A stretch of 64,000 nucleotides of DNA from Pelecanus crispus (lineage: Eukaryota > Chordata > Aves > Pelecaniformes > Pelecanidae), in assembly GCF_030463565.1 (NCBI RefSeq), contig NC_134652.1, positions 17,833,397-17,897,396 on the forward strand, given 5' to 3'. Of the stretch, positions 51,101 to 64,000 are shown piece after piece. How positions within the stretch are numbered: position 1 is the stretch's first letter; each line of letters starts with the position of its first letter. The notes under the pieces are model-generated. The model was not told the origin of the DNA. It did not search any database and saw only the letters and a list, made by a program, of their open reading frames with translations. A program made the translations under genes and the position numbers.

Positions 51101-52660
51101 TCTCCACCTGCACTTTAACCATGTCTCTTACTCTCCCTTCAGTCTTGTTCAGGTTAAGCACAGGGTTGTGGTTTGTGTTTGAGAGATTAAGCACAAACTG
51201 GATAGAGATGGAAAAGCCTGTAGATAATCTGTGCTTCACTATCCCATCACTGTCCCATCCCCTCTCCAGTTTTGCTAGCTCTGCTCCAGTATGTCCTGAA
51301 TTTTACCATTTGTATGTCCTGTTGTTTCACCACTTTATATATGCTTACAAAGACTGGTGTTTTGGAGTTGTTAAAAAAACATGGAGTTTGAGAACATTTA
51401 GCGATATGTTACAGTTTGTAAAGTTTTGACTTTAGTCATGAAAGCTGGGATCAATAATCAGTGGTACTTAAGAAGAGTGAGAACTGGATTCACCCTCCTC
51501 AAAGGATTTTAAAAACATTAAAAAAAAAAAAATAAAACCAAACCCCAAAACATAACCAAATCAGAGGTGCTTGTTTATCAGTTCATATACACCCCCTCTC
51601 CTGAGTTTTTGTAAATGAGCTGAAATGATTCCTATAACATAGTCAGTGAATGTAAACATTGTGTTTCGTGTTTGATTCTAGGTAGCTTATTTGATTATTA
51701 TAACTTTCTTTTTATAAAAGCCACTAATTTTAAATTAAAAGAAAAAGGATACCGAATATTAAAATTCTCTTCTTGTTGATATTCATGTTCATGTTGATAT
51801 TAATATTCATGAACTCCTTGTGTTCAATATTGCTATTTGCCTTGCTGCTACCATGTTTGATATGGTTCATCTTTGGCCTGATATTTTTATTGATTTCACT
51901 CCAAACTCAAACACTTAGTTTTCTTGCCTTTTTGGTAATAATTGAGATGACATTATTTTTCCTATTGGCTTTTAATTTAAACTGTGTGCTCTGTGTCTTT
52001 TGGAAAAAAAAAAAAAAAAACAAAACATCAGTTGTAGTCTTGTTGCATAGGGCTCTGGAAATTGTTATAGGCTAAGTTATACAAGAGGTGTATTAAAGGT
52101 AAAATATACACTTTTCTGATACAATTGCATTTTAAAAATTAACATGAAATCTCTGTGGAATTTGAGAAACTGTTATATGGGGGTTTGTCTCTTGTTTATT
52201 TATCTTTTTGTTTGTTTTGTATGCCCTTTTTCCACCTTTATGTGCAGTAATTCTGGAGGATCCTCTTGATTTTAATGACAGTTTTTAGATTTAATATTTT
52301 TTATATTCAAAAAATCCTTCCATCCGCTCATACGTGCATTAAGTAATGTATTGTTTATGTACTTCCATCCCCTTTACCACAAGCTTTGATATGAAATCAG
52401 TGAATAAAGATACAGTTTCGGATGCAATTTTTTTATTGTCTTTTAATTTAAGAAAAAAAGTGACATGTAAATAGAATAGTCCTCTGACACTATTATGTTA
52501 CAGATAAATTAAATGGTAACTTCTGAAATAATAATTTAGGCTTGAATAGTATAGCATGACAATAACACTGAGAAAAATGACTTGTAATGCACCTAGTTTT
52601 GCTTTTTCTAAGCACATAGCTTTACAAGACTTGTTAGAACTTGTGATGCAGGGTAATGCA
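45111..52660. other. Intergenic between the gene C upstream region and the miR-202 host
   Basis: AT-rich DNA with simple repeats: (CTCC)n near 45650, A18 near 46531, T-rich near 46927, and C-rich runs near 47710 and 48680. Open frames are short and show no family resemblance. No coding gene is supported. Confidence 0.45.
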
Positions 52661-52674
52661 AACTTTTGATCTGT

Positions 52675-54062
52675 GACTGAAACATTAGATTTTTATTTGA
52701 CATGCAGTATGTACAGTTACATTGTTTCACAACAGTAATATTTTTTCCCCAGAATTGATGTGATACATTGCTATTTAGAGTAAATAAAAGTAACCAGACA
52801 GAAATATAAAAAATGTGTTTAATGACCATTCTTCTACTGAATGAAAAAAGCCAAGAGCGCTTCTACACCTCCACTTCCAAGATACCTGTGGGTGAAAGAA
52901 GAAAAAAAAAATTAGCATGTTTATTATTTGATTTACTATTAAATGTCTGATTTTTATGAGAAAAGAATTTGTCATTCCACACATGCAGGCATCATGTAAA
53001 AGGTACTTAGCATCTTAAAGGATCAAATCCTAAGAATAAATAGTACATTGAAGACAGCCCACTTAGGTAACAGTTGCATGACTGACTTGACTCCTAAAGA
53101 GTTGCATTTTTGCAGTTTGTGTGACTACATTCCCATTATTTTCAATTGGAGGTTTATGGGAATAAGGACTACAGAAGTAACTTCTTAGCAATGCATATAT
53201 TTTAGATGGAACATTAAACCAAGCAATGTATTAAATACTGTAGTTGAATAAATGCTTAAAATATTATTCTTGTGATAAATCAGGCTTTTAGGATGAAACC
53301 AACATTCAACCATTATATCATAGTAAATAACGACAGTATCTTTTATTCAGTTTTTGATGGTTAAATAAGAGTTTCATAATTTAACCTTTCATTTCTTCAT
53401 ACATCTGTTTTCTCTATACGTTCCTACAGTTGCCTTGGCAATGCTGTTTGAAATGAATGGTGAAGTACCTCAGTCGCCCCATTTTCCCATGCCCTATGCC
53501 TCTTTAGATCCAATTCTCAAAGAAGTATATGCATAGGAAAAAGGAACAACGAGCCAGATCAAGATCAACTCCGTTTGCGGCAAGAGTAAACCTGGAATAT
53601 AAATGTATAGATTAAGGAGAATAAAAAGACATTATATTCTTTACACAGTGGCTTTTCTTTTGAACTATAAGGCTGTTAAGAACTAGTGCAGGCTACAACA
53701 GAGGTTAAAATAAGAGACAACCAACATTAATGCCTCAGATTCAGCAGAGACTTAACAGTCTTCAGTATGCTAAAAATTCATCAGTGCAATCTCATTTTTT
53801 GAAATACATAAAAGAAAATGTAGAATTCTCAGAAAGAATGAAGAGTCGTCTCTGTAGAATTGACCTGAAGATGAATTACAAGTCAGTAACAAGATCCTGT
53901 TTTCAGTATATTGCACTACTGCACAATATTTGAGGCTTTTTTTATTTAAGAGCTGTGAAAATACTCATTTGAATTACTGAACAAATGCATAAGAGAGAGA
54001 AAAAAGTTTATAAATTACAAAATACTGTAAAATCATCTCTACAAACAACAGTAAGACTTACC
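52675..54062 (-). ncRNA. MIR202HG: Predicted miR-202 host transcript (MIR202HG-like), three exons
   Basis: Minus-strand splice signals fit a non-coding transcript. A first exon (5' end unknown) would end at 54062 with CCAG|GTAAGT. An exon at 53591-53469, bounded by TTCCAG and GAG|GTACTT, contains the whole miR-202 hairpin. A terminal exon would start at 52885 after a strong pyrimidine tract (TTTCACCCACAG) and end near the AATAAA at 52697-52692. In mammals miR-202 is also carried by a spliced, gonad-enriched host RNA. The exon model is my inference; only the hairpin is firm. Confidence 0.5.
53475..53550 (-). ncRNA. MIR202: microRNA miR-202 precursor
   Basis: The minus strand at 53539-53518 is, base for base, the 22-nt miR-202-5p I know from vertebrates (begins TTCCTATGCA). 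The 3p arm at 53503-53484 (begins AGAGGCATAG) differs from human miR-202-3p at one base. The arms form a hairpin: an 11-bp lower stem with one G-U pair, a small A/GG internal loop, an upper stem with 10 of 11 positions paired, and a loop of about 13 nt. miR-202 acts in gonads of fish, birds and mammals and belongs broadly to the let-7-like seed group through its 3p arm. Its place downstream of VENTX and on the opposite strand matches the human order. Confidence 0.95.
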
Positions 54063-55862
54063 TGGTTAGCTGTCTGATGCTTGAACTGCAATAACTTCGT
54101 TTTCATGAGAATTTATGCTTTGCTCAAGACCTTGAAGAAGTATGAACAATACAGTGTAACTGTTTTCATAAGTGATAATCAGTTTGCCCCTTGCCAAGGT
54201 CTTTGCTGCACCTGCAGATAGGGTGCACAAAAAGCGCTGCTTTGAAAAACTGCTGAAAACATGGAAAGTATCATTCATATGTTGGGGGAGGTAGAAATGG
54301 GAGTGCAATGGACAACAGGACTGATAGGAATAATTAAAGTGATGGCTTGAAACGTGCTCTGAGAATGAGAATTTATCGTCTGTGTTTTCTTTCACATACG
54401 TCAATGGTGTTTGGAAAATGTAAATCTGGGAGAGGACTTCTTGTTCTCAAAGCCTGTGCTGTGTTTTCTGTCTAGCCCCCGCTCTCCCCAGCATACTTTT
54501 TTTGAGAATCTCTATCAATGTCCTTCACTGCAAATACGACTTTACTGGGGAGATATCAAGGTCTGTGTACAAGGCTTTCCTCTGCTTATCCAGGCACCAG
54601 TGAGGCTCCCTGCTGGATGCCAAGGCTGGGAAACATTTTTCACCAGATTTAATCCTATTTGCTAGCAAATTCTTTAACCATTTGCTTTCAAGTTGCTGTC
54701 TTTCTTTTAGGACCTTTATTAGGTTATAACTCTTGATTATATATATAGGATGTTTCCTATGTAAAGATGATCTATTTTATATACTAGAAGCCTGGAGTGA
54801 TCAGCTAAAACTGTTTGGAAGTGGTTCAAATTAATTCAGAGCGCTACAGTATCACAAGTAGCCGCAATACTAACTGTTACGTGCTGTTGTTTATTCATAA
54901 GTTTGGACAATCCTGAAATTCATTAAGTGTGCTCTTTCAGTGTCAGAAGATTTGTCAAAGTTTCCTTAATTTCCTAATTTTCATTTTGTAATCTCAGGTT
55001 CAGTTTGTTCTTTCCTGTCCTAACAAGGAGTCATTGCATTCTGATTTGTGTACAGTGCCTTGAAATAAAAAGATTTCTGTATTTAGTTTAGGATGAATCT
55101 TTCCTTAGATTTTTACAAAAGAGACAAATGATTCTTTCATTTTTCTTTCAGAGACCTTGTGTGCTTCTGGCCTGAAGCCATCCTAGTTGTGTCCTGAAGC
55201 AAGTATTGTATATTTTGTGATTTATAATATGCAATCAGCTCTGCTGGGCTTTCTGCCTTCAATCAGACACTTATGTCACCTGGAAAGAGAAAACCTATCC
55301 TGCACAAAACCAGAGACTGTTCAGAGCAGTGCTGAACAGCTTCTTATATAACAGACTTGCTAGAGGAATTGTCAGTGTTGGTTTTGGTATCTGCTCTTCT
55401 GATAAATACATACAGAGAGAGAAAGAGTTTTGTTTTATTTTTTGTTTTTCCTAGGGGATTGAACAGTAAATTGCTGGATTAGCAGCTGGAATATAGGCAC
55501 TGTTTATGCTTTAGTCTTGAGTCCTAGATAGGCCATCTAATGTAGGGTGAAAGCATCACCAAACTCGGGAAAGTTGTGTTTTGACATTAGATGGTGTGTG
55601 AAGCTTTGGTTAAGGGCTATATCCACAGAAGACTTTAATGAAATCTGGAGTGGGGTCTGAGGCTTCCATCTTTATGAACAGGGGTGGCTATTCAGATAAG
55701 TGTTCTCACTAAGAGTAATAAGATTGCTTGCTTGTAAGGAGCAGTCTCCCGATTTTTGTGGTTTATAATTTGTATTGCTTATTTGTGGATTGGGAAAATA
55801 CATGGTACAGCTGATTTGTAATTTATCAGCCTCTCTTAAGAACAAATCAAAGCTTGTTTTGA
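54063..55862. other. Upstream flank of the miR-202 host
   Basis: It may contain the 5' exon and promoter of the host RNA. A 112-codon minus-strand ORF (54066-54404) overlaps the predicted first exon but has no recognisable domain. No TATA or CpG island is obvious. Confidence 0.35.
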
Positions 55863-56110
55863 TTTGGATTGCAGAATTAAACCTTTATTAAATTATGTGT
55901 TTTATTGAGAAATATAAATAAAGCAGGCAACTTTGAAATTTTAGAAAAAAAACAATGAACACACTAGTCAATTTTTTGCCTTTGATTTTGGATTGCAGAA
56001 TTAAACCTTTATTAAATTATGTGTTTTATTGAGAAATATAAATAAAGCAGGCAACTTTGAAATTTTAGAAAAAAAACAATGAACACACTAGTCAATTTTT
56101 TGCCTTTGAT
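55863..56110. repeat. Perfect 124-bp tandem duplication
   Basis: 55863-55986 and 55987-56110 are identical over the full 124 bp by direct reading, and match stops at both outer edges. It is AT-rich and includes AATAAA. It is either a recent duplication or an assembly artefact. Confidence 0.95.
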
Positions 56111-56825
56111 GTTGAATACAAAGTGCTGATCTGATCACTTTTAACCTTGAAGCATGGTTTCTGAAACATACTCCATTCAGGCATTCCTCTGAAAGCCACA
56201 TAAAGTCGGTAGCTAGTATAAAATAAATAGCCTGAAATTTTAATGCATACAAGGTGATGTCTCCAATATTTTATGCATTGTATGTGTAATTTGGTATCAT
56301 AAATGCTTATATTTAACAACCTTTTCCTGTAAAAAGATCCATGCAAACTTCATGCCTATGTGTAGACCTGTGGATCATGGCTGTTAGCTGCTGTTTAAAA
56401 AAAAAAAAAAAAGAAAAAAGAAACAGTCAAATGAATTATGTAGCACTGATGTATCTTAGAGGATATTTATTGTTTCAGCCCCCTCTGAGCAGTTAGAATT
56501 AGTGGGACTAGAAATCCCAACTACCTTGTAATGTATTTTCAAAGGGGTAGATTATAGTGCTTGTGAAGCTCTGGAACGCATTACACGTTCTTTTATCAGC
56601 TTACATCAGAGCGCTCTCTTAGCTGGTATCTTAAACAGTGTGAAAGGGACTTTTAATTTCATTTATGGGTAGTGTGTGTGTGTATGTATGTATGTGTGTT
56701 TTGCAAGCATTTGTTTATGGGCCTCAAGTTGGTTTTTGCTTTGGGATTTTTTTTTTAATATTATGACACATACAGCTTTGTGTAGAATTTTCATTTTTAG
56801 TATTTCTGATTTTGTGAAGAAATTT

Positions 56826-56945
56826 AGAATAGAATCTATCTAATAGAAACTATTTCAGTTGGAAGGGACCACCTACAGTGATCATCTAGTCCAACTGCCT
56901 GACCAGTTCAGGGCTGACCAAGTTAAGACATGTAACTTGTGGGAG
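56826..56945 (-). mobile_element. CR1 LINE 3' fragment (old)
   Basis: On the + strand, AGTTGGAAGGGACC, GATCATCTAGTCCAACTGCC and GGGCTGACCAAGTTAA match the reverse complement of a CR1 3' end. It is short and 5'-truncated, and the terminal octamer is decayed. Confidence 0.8.
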
Positions 56946-59900
56946 AAAGGTTGAAGGGTATTGGAAAAAGTCTCACATAAAACACCACATGAGTGCTTCC
57001 TCTAAGAATAAAGAAAGTTCAGAGTTGAGGGAGGGGGCATTTGGTTACAAAAATTTATTGGGTGTTGCTGAATCTACTTACTTTTTCAGTCAAAAATTTT
57101 ATGTTGATTAAGTCTGCCTGCAGGGGTATAGAGCTATTTGGCTTTAAGCTGGTGCTTATGGCCCTCTAAAATAAGGAAGTACTATATTATTATGACCATT
57201 CATAACTTGTAATGTGAATATTTGGAGGTACAATGCCTTGTTAAAGCTGGCATGAGTTTCTATTTGCCACATAAACTCTCAGTGGAACATGGATGTGAGT
57301 GCTGAAGAAAGTGTCTGACAAAAATTTCCTTCATGTTGATTTTTAAGTAAAATGGTAGGATACATGGCACCAAGCAGGCAGAAGACATCTTGCAGAGATT
57401 TGCTTTTACACTGAGCAACTAATAGGATAGGAAGTGTTCTATGTTCCAGGGCAGTAGACTACTAGAACATTTGGCTCATGCATTTTATGTATGTGAATTC
57501 TGTCCTGTCAATACCCAGCTCCCCTACAAAGCCCAAATATTTGAACCTTGTCCAGGAAGCATAAATCCAAGTTTCTTTAAAACAAACCCCCCCCAAACAA
57601 AAAAAAACAAACCAACAAAAAAATTCACAAAACCCCCACCAGCCTTCCCCCTACAAGTACCCACCACCAAACCCACCCTTCCAACCCCACAAAAACATCA
57701 ACTCTCTATTTAGTATTAAGAGACGATTCAGTAACTCACTGTCTTCAAAGAGACAGGATCATTATAATGTTAATATCTTTTGAATAGTCTAATGCTGTAA
57801 ATAGCTGCAGAGGTGGAAAAGCAGTGATCTCTTGGTTAGTATATGAACCTTGCTTTTATGCTATATTTTGCAATGAACCTGGATGGCATTACATGTGGGG
57901 CAATGCTGGTTATTTCAAATGTTAGGCAGACTCATTTCAGTATTCTCATGCAACTCCAAAGATGGGTGATTGTAGGATTAAGAGTACTCTCATTAAAGTA
58001 GGTGATCAACCTCCCTTTAGCTTCAGCATGCATATGTTGGGCAAACGTGTCCAAACCGACTCCCACACTGACTGAACAATAGCCTGTATAAATCCATGTA
58101 CTTTTTCCATTCAAACTTCAGTAATCCCATCTGGTGTATCTTCCATTATTTTTTAAGTGGAGCTAACAATTCATTTTAATCACTGGAAGTGATGTTTTAA
58201 AAGAATGCTTGGTGTTCCTGTGGTTATGGAATATAAATATATATATATTTGTCAAGGCTAATGAATCTGAAAAATGCCAGTGTTCTTAGTGTTATTAATT
58301 TGTTGATCATTACCTGGGAGAAGAGGGAGAGTTCAGCATTTTTAAACTGATATTTAAAATCTATTGGGCTAAGTAAAGAACATTCTTAATTGTATGTAGC
58401 TACGATCTTTGAGTGCTCTGTTTGAACAGCCCCTTTCTAATGTTAAAAGCTATTCTAGATTGCTCATCTAAAACAAACACTTATAACCTGTCCTTCCATG
58501 AATGATTGTTACAGAGTAGATGCAGGCAGAAGGGAAAGCTAACTGGGCTGTAACACACAGACATGAGAAAAAGCCATAGATTTATCTTCAATCAGCCACA
58601 TGATTTATAGTATTTGAACTGTAGCTTTAAAACAAAGTAGGTTGGAATGCAATTCATGGGACCTGTATGGCAGCTTGGAAAACTATGATTAGGGTGGAGG
58701 CATCGTTTTTACAAGTTGAAGATGTAGTAGCAATTTGAGTGGTTAGCTTAAGATACTACTTACAATCAAACTAAGCCCATTTTTTAGAATAGTATTTCTC
58801 AAAAAACTTTGGATTTGACAGGGCTGGGCCTTTTCTAATGTATTTCTTATACATTTTTAATGTAGAAATGGTATTTGTTAGACCTACTATAGCACCTGAA
58901 TTAAAACTTGAATGTTCATTCATAATTGCACATTCTATGTAATGTCCAAAAGAAGGAAGATCAGAAATTAAAACCTGGTTTATGTGTGTTACTCTTTACA
59001 TTCTAAATAAAGACTGAAGATAAATGTTAACTGGAATGAGATCTGCCAGCCTACGGTGGTGGCTTTCAGTACTGAACCTACACACACACACACACACTTG
59101 TATATATGGTTTCTTCTTTCCTCTATCTTAATTTCCATACTTTTTAAAAAAGTTTATTTTCTTGGACCAATAGACTTTTTCTGGTTAGCAACATGATGAT
59201 CATAGATACAATTTCAGAGAGTGACATGTAAGGATGTTTATGCACAACGAATTTGACGTTCTTGATAAACATATGGTTGGTGCATGTGTGTTTGTATAGG
59301 ATTATATATGCGTGATTTCAACTGGTTTCGGTCTTTAACTATGCTAAGCAGCTATGAATAAGCATAATTAAAATTCACACTCTGAAGACAGCTTTAAAAA
59401 CAATCTGAAGTATTGTTGTTATAGTCTAAAAGTGCTTTGGGTTACGGTGGCCTAAGTTGTTGGTTTTGTTTTGTTGGTGGTTTGTTTTTTTTTTTTTTTA
59501 ATTTAGGACTAATGTATAAGCACTTAGTGATGTAGGCGTGTGATGACTTATTTTTCTTGCTCTAAGAAATATCTTGATTTCTGTTTTCACTTTTTTTCTG
59601 TAAGTGCCTGAGAGAAAAACTTCCCTTCTTAAAGATTAGATATAGTTTTAACGTTTCTTAATATATTGCCCTATGGAAGGTAAAACATCCAACATCAGGC
59701 ACAGCAAAATTATTTAGAAGCAGGTTGTGACCTTTTTGCTGCCGCCTTTCCTATTGGATAAAACAGGAGCCACTTTTTTGGCTTTCAAGGCCTTTCATAT
59801 ACAATCAGTACCTGTATCATTCTCCTTTCATTCACTGCTGAGAAGTTGATTTGTGCCTCTGATTAACCAAGGATGACAACAGTCATTGTAACTTTTTAAA

Positions 59901-62900
59901 ACAAACATCTTTGGCTTTCTACTCTACAACATAGCTTTATACATCTACAAAGCTTTTTGATTAGCTTTCCAGAAATCTGTTAAGATTCATCTTTTGCCAC
60001 AGTACCTACAAGAACTTTCTTGACAGCTAGGTTGCTGTGGGGCTGATCATATTGCTCATCATGCTGACTAATTGTCTCATTGTTTTCACCTACTCCTTGT
60101 CTTCTGTTTCGTACTTGGCTGTATGGAGCAAGAATTATATTTTTTTCATTCTGTAATGTGCTTAACAGAATGCAGTCAGGCTCTTTCTCTCTAATGATGA
60201 ACTCCTTTCAGTGAAGCTACAGACCTACATTGCCCCGTGTGTTTCACCAAACAAAAATCAACACACAGACCCTTAGCAGATGGTCAGGGGAGCTGGCAAG
60301 GGCTTTGCAGACAAAACTTCTGAATTTACATTATGACCCAGTCAGATTATAAGTTTTTAATTTATTCTGTAACATGACATACTTACCTGGACAGACATGT
60401 AATTAAATTACTATTATTTGTAGAATTTGAGGTAAACTTTATAATGGAAAGCATAACTAAAAAATACTGAAGATGTGCATGATATTTATATGTAATATTA
60501 GGCTGCTTTGGAAGTTTCATATAGTAATGTTCTGCTCAGGTTCAGTTTTTTTAATGAATGTAAATTATTTCACTATTCAATGCCTGAAGTCTTAGCTGTT
60601 TGGCTAAAAGTAGGACCTGTGCAAGTTCCTTTTAGGAAAATACACTGAATGCATAAAAGCAGGTGGTGAGTGATCCTTGCAAAAAATGTTCATTTGCATA
60701 AAATCAATTTATATAGGCATTATATAAGCAGAAGTGAATGAGCATTCTTGTTTCCAAATGCCAAGCTCTAATTGTGTAACAAGATGCATTATTCTATTAT
60801 TTTGTTGTTTGGGTTTGGGGGGGGGGGGGGGGTTAATTAAATTGCCTTAAAATGAAGATCCATGAACTGTGCCCAGGTAGTTGAAGCATAAATATAAAAA
60901 ATATGCTACTGACATGAATAGGAATGGTCAAAGATGTTGGAAAGAGATTGCATATTTTGTGTCTGAAAGAATGAAGCTGGCAAGCATCTCTACTAAAAGA
61001 ATGCAAGATACAGTAGTTGGCCTTCAAAACTGTTTTTTCTGGGCCAAGTAGGGTGAACAAAGATGATTGTATGTGAACTGCAGGAAACAGCTTATGAAAC
61101 TAAACTGGAACACACTCATATTCAGAGATCTGATTCAGTGTTCACTGGATTCAGTGAAAGATTCCCAGTGAAAACACGGGACTTTAGAGGAGCATCAAAA
61201 TCTTCAGTATTTTTTTTTCCATTTTATCTGAATAATATATGAAGGGCCAGTATTTTATGAATCAAAGCTGAAACCCAGCTTGACTGTACAGATTAATTAG
61301 AAATTCAGCACAACAAATATAATGATTTGTTTTTTTAAACTAAGGTTTTCCATCTGATTATTTTTAAGTTCCACCTGATATATATTAACTAATACAAGCA
61401 TTTTTCAAGTCTACCCAAAGAAAAGTTTTTCTACCCCTCAGTTGCCTCCTGCTGCTCTTTTTAAGGAGGAAAGGCTCTCATTATTTTAAATATTTCATTT
61501 GGGATCAATTTTTTTTTTCCTGCAAGTGTGGCTTTTACATATTTCCCCCCCCCCCCCCCCCCCCCCCCCCCAATACTGTTAACTCATGCTTAGCTATATG
61601 TTTGTATGGGTGATCTATTGCTAGAATTTGAACATACACGGTGGTACTTCTCACTTATGTGGTGCAGAGCTATCTCAAACTGCAGATCACTCTGCGCTAC
61701 CAGGGTAGCCCAGCTTTCTTAAAGGGAAAATAAAAATAATTGGTTTCAATTTTGCACATTAGGGCAGGCTAAATTTGAACTGTTACTAAAGTGTTGATGC
61801 TGGCCACTCTCTCCCTCACAAGTGGCAACTCTGAACTCAAATGTGGTGCTCTATTATTCATGTTTTAAATGATCTGTCTCAAGCATATGATAAAGGTTGC
61901 AAGATGCTTTTGCATGCAGGTATGTTCCCCAGAGTATCAGTGAGGAAACAGGCTAAACAGCTCAGTAGCAGACAATTCCCTTGTGTCCTCAGTAGGACAA
62001 ACAACTTGTTCCACAGTTCCTTGGAAAAGATTGTTGAGCTTATTGTAATATTATGACTGGGGGGATAAGCTGCCCCAAGCCTCTGTATCTCTACCAAATA
62101 TGTACAGGGGAACAAACATTCTACAAAATGGCTTTGCATTACTAGCTTCATATCTGAACTACGTCTTCCTGTATGATCTGAGTGGATCACTCAAATTAAT
62201 TCAGCAATGTAGGTATACTCTTACATAATTTTCACTTTAAGTCCCTGCAGACTCATTGACTTCAAGGAAAAAAAAAAAAAGTGATGTTTAAAGTTGAGCA
62301 CTGATAGAAGTATTTGAACCATTGTCACCTTGTATTTCATTAGAAAGGAGCATGTGTGAACAGGTTTTCAAGTTCTTCTCAATTTGTCTTTGTTTGCAGG
62401 TGACTTTGCTGTCTTAATTGTGGTTCATTAGTACACTGATGGAAGTACTAACGAATTTGGTATATTACTGGGGAATCCAGCATGTTCAAAGTTAAATCTC
62501 ACTATTTATGTTTGTGGAAATCTAGGGAAAGATACTGGTGGAAGCAAATCCTTAACTGGGTCAGTTATAAATCCTTGTAAAGGTTCAGTTTCTTGACATG
62601 AAGCTGAGACAGTCTTAAGGGTTCACTGCTGCCTCTTTGCTTTTGCTCTGAATCCCAGCCACATGCTCCTGCTGCTTATTCTGTGCTGGCTCTGGATTTT
62701 GGTGTACCTCTCCATAACCCAGCTCAACTCACTAGTTAGTTTCCAATGAAAGACTAATTCAACAAAGAAGTAGCTTTCAGCCAGATGAGCAAGGTGTAGG
62801 CAAAAAGAAGGGGAAATAAGGACTCCCCATTTTAGTAAAAGCAAGATTTGCTGGCCTGACTGCAGAACCACACCTTTGAAGTATAAATGGCCAGAATAGT

Positions 62901-64000
62901 AATTTTTCCATGTCTTGTCCTAGGATGGTGTAACTGGTAACTGTGTGCAATCCCCTCAGACTGGGTTTTCTCTCTATTCCAATTGGAAATAGAGTAGGTA
63001 ATGTATGCTAAACAGCATAGTGAAATTAAAACCTTCTTTATTATTTTATTTCTCTGGTGGTGTTGTAGCACTCTGTTAGTCTATTGGTTGGAGGCCTTTT
63101 GTTAGTATAAAACATTTGCAAGTGTGGATCACCTTCATTGTTATTTGTTTGCCTGAGCTCTTATTACAGGTAATACAATAGTTCCGTGTAGACTATGTGT
63201 TGTTATTGTCATTGGATAAAATTTTTAAAAAAAGAATGCATTTCAAATGCATGTGGAAAAATACCTACATGTTAATAAAATGTGAGGATTTCCTTTGCCT
63301 GTAAATATGTGGATTGGCTCACAAGATTTTGAGTAATTCAAGCATTTTCTTGAGTGATTAGGAGATGGTGGTAGCACATCTGAACAGTCTGTTAGCCTCA
63401 AATGCAAAGTAATGCACCTCCTGTAGACCAGATCCTCAGCTGTGGGACACAGCAGCAAGTCCCAAAGTTTTTGTGCTGTACATTGAACAAAAGTTCATAT
63501 TTTAGTATTTAGGAGCTTGTTCAAACTTGAAAGATGTGCATTAATAAAAGATATTTCTGAACATATGATACTGTTGTTACCTCTAGTCCTTAGCTGAAGT
63601 CTGAATCTATTAATTTTGTCAACAACTAATCTACCTGTGTCCAAAAGCATTACCCCCCCCCCCAAAAAAAAAAAAAAATCATGTTTATACTTAGAATAGT
63701 CTTATTTCAGTAGAATTACTAATGTGAATAATATGAGTGGAACACTTTTTTGTGGGTGTGATCTGGAAAGTAAAACTTTAAGGCTTATACAGTTAATTTA
63801 TATCTTAATAACTGACATTGTGATGAACAGATTTTTTTCTCCCCCCAATCTGTTATACAGCCACAGGGGCAAATACTTTTGATCAGGTTCAAGCAAATTC
63901 TCTTCAATTTTAATTACTCAGAAATAGAAATGGAAAAATACAGCAGCTTGCTCTACAATGTTGTCACTGAAGGTATACAACATTCTCAGCAATCTCACTA
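56946..64000. other. Intergenic, no gene seen to the window end
   Basis: AT-rich DNA with simple repeats: CA-rich at about 57582-57700, (CA)n at about 59079-59097, G16 at 60817-60832, and C27 at 61545-61571. I found no exon with paired splice sites and no metalloprotease motif of ADAM8, the next gene in human order, so that gene must lie beyond this window or be absent. Confidence 0.45.
61545..61571 (+). repeat. C27 homopolymer
   Basis: Uninterrupted run of 27 C. Its length is likely polymorphic and prone to sequencing error. Confidence 0.9.

Noticed and set aside
54066-54404. 112-codon minus-strand ORF beside the miR-202 host splice donor
   Set aside because: No domain, poor start context evidence. 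Better explained as part of a non-coding first exon.
56946-64000. ADAM8, expected next by human gene order
   Set aside because: No HExxHxxGxxH zinc site, disintegrin Cys pattern or exon series seen on either strand.

Overview
The window looks like nuclear DNA of a bird. It carries three CR1 LINE 3' ends with the typical avian octamer tail (ATTCTRTG-like), large AT-rich introns and intergenic stretches, and isolated CpG islands over homeobox genes. Gene content and order (KNDC1, then VENTX-family homeobox genes, then miR-202 on the opposite strand) match the segment of human 10q26.3 that holds KNDC1, UTF1, VENTX and MIR202, so this is the avian counterpart of that block. I cannot name the species from the sequence.

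Layout. (1) 594-9091, + strand: the last 13 coding exons of KNDC1 (622 residues plus stop), covering the Ras-GEF N-terminal (REM) and catalytic RasGEF domains; earlier exons lie outside the window. All exons join in phase, but two introns need GC rather than GT donors. (2) 9092-24640: 3' UTR and a gene-poor interval with a decayed CR1-type ORF2, a 72-bp tandem repeat and a good CR1 3' end. (3) 24820-41575: a cluster of three VENT-class homeobox genes. Gene A (25032-26103, +) is the best VENTX orthologue candidate; gene B (35044-36528, +) is a second Vent; gene C (41327-39607, -) is an inverted, convergent and more divergent third Vent. All have three exons, the same phase-1 first intron and a second intron between homeodomain positions 44 and 45, so they are duplicates of one ancestor. 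(4) 41600-64000: mostly intergenic, with miR-202 at 53475-53550 (-) inside a likely three-exon host transcript (MIR202HG).

How the parts may work together. Vent proteins are BMP-driven repressor homeodomain proteins related to Nanog. Each of the three genes has, within about 250 bp of its ATG and in the same orientation relative to the gene, a Smad-type composite site: (C/G)AGAC, five bases, GGAGC(C/T). A fourth copy sits between A and B at 29924-29939, followed by a dense GATA / TCF / homeodomain module whose word order and spacing partly copy gene A's promoter. I read this as a shared BMP/Wnt regulatory grammar across the cluster, with a possible common enhancer (or the promoter relic of a lost fourth Vent gene) at about 29.92-30.08 kb. 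This is the most interesting signal here; it is inference from sequence words and needs comparative and functional tests.
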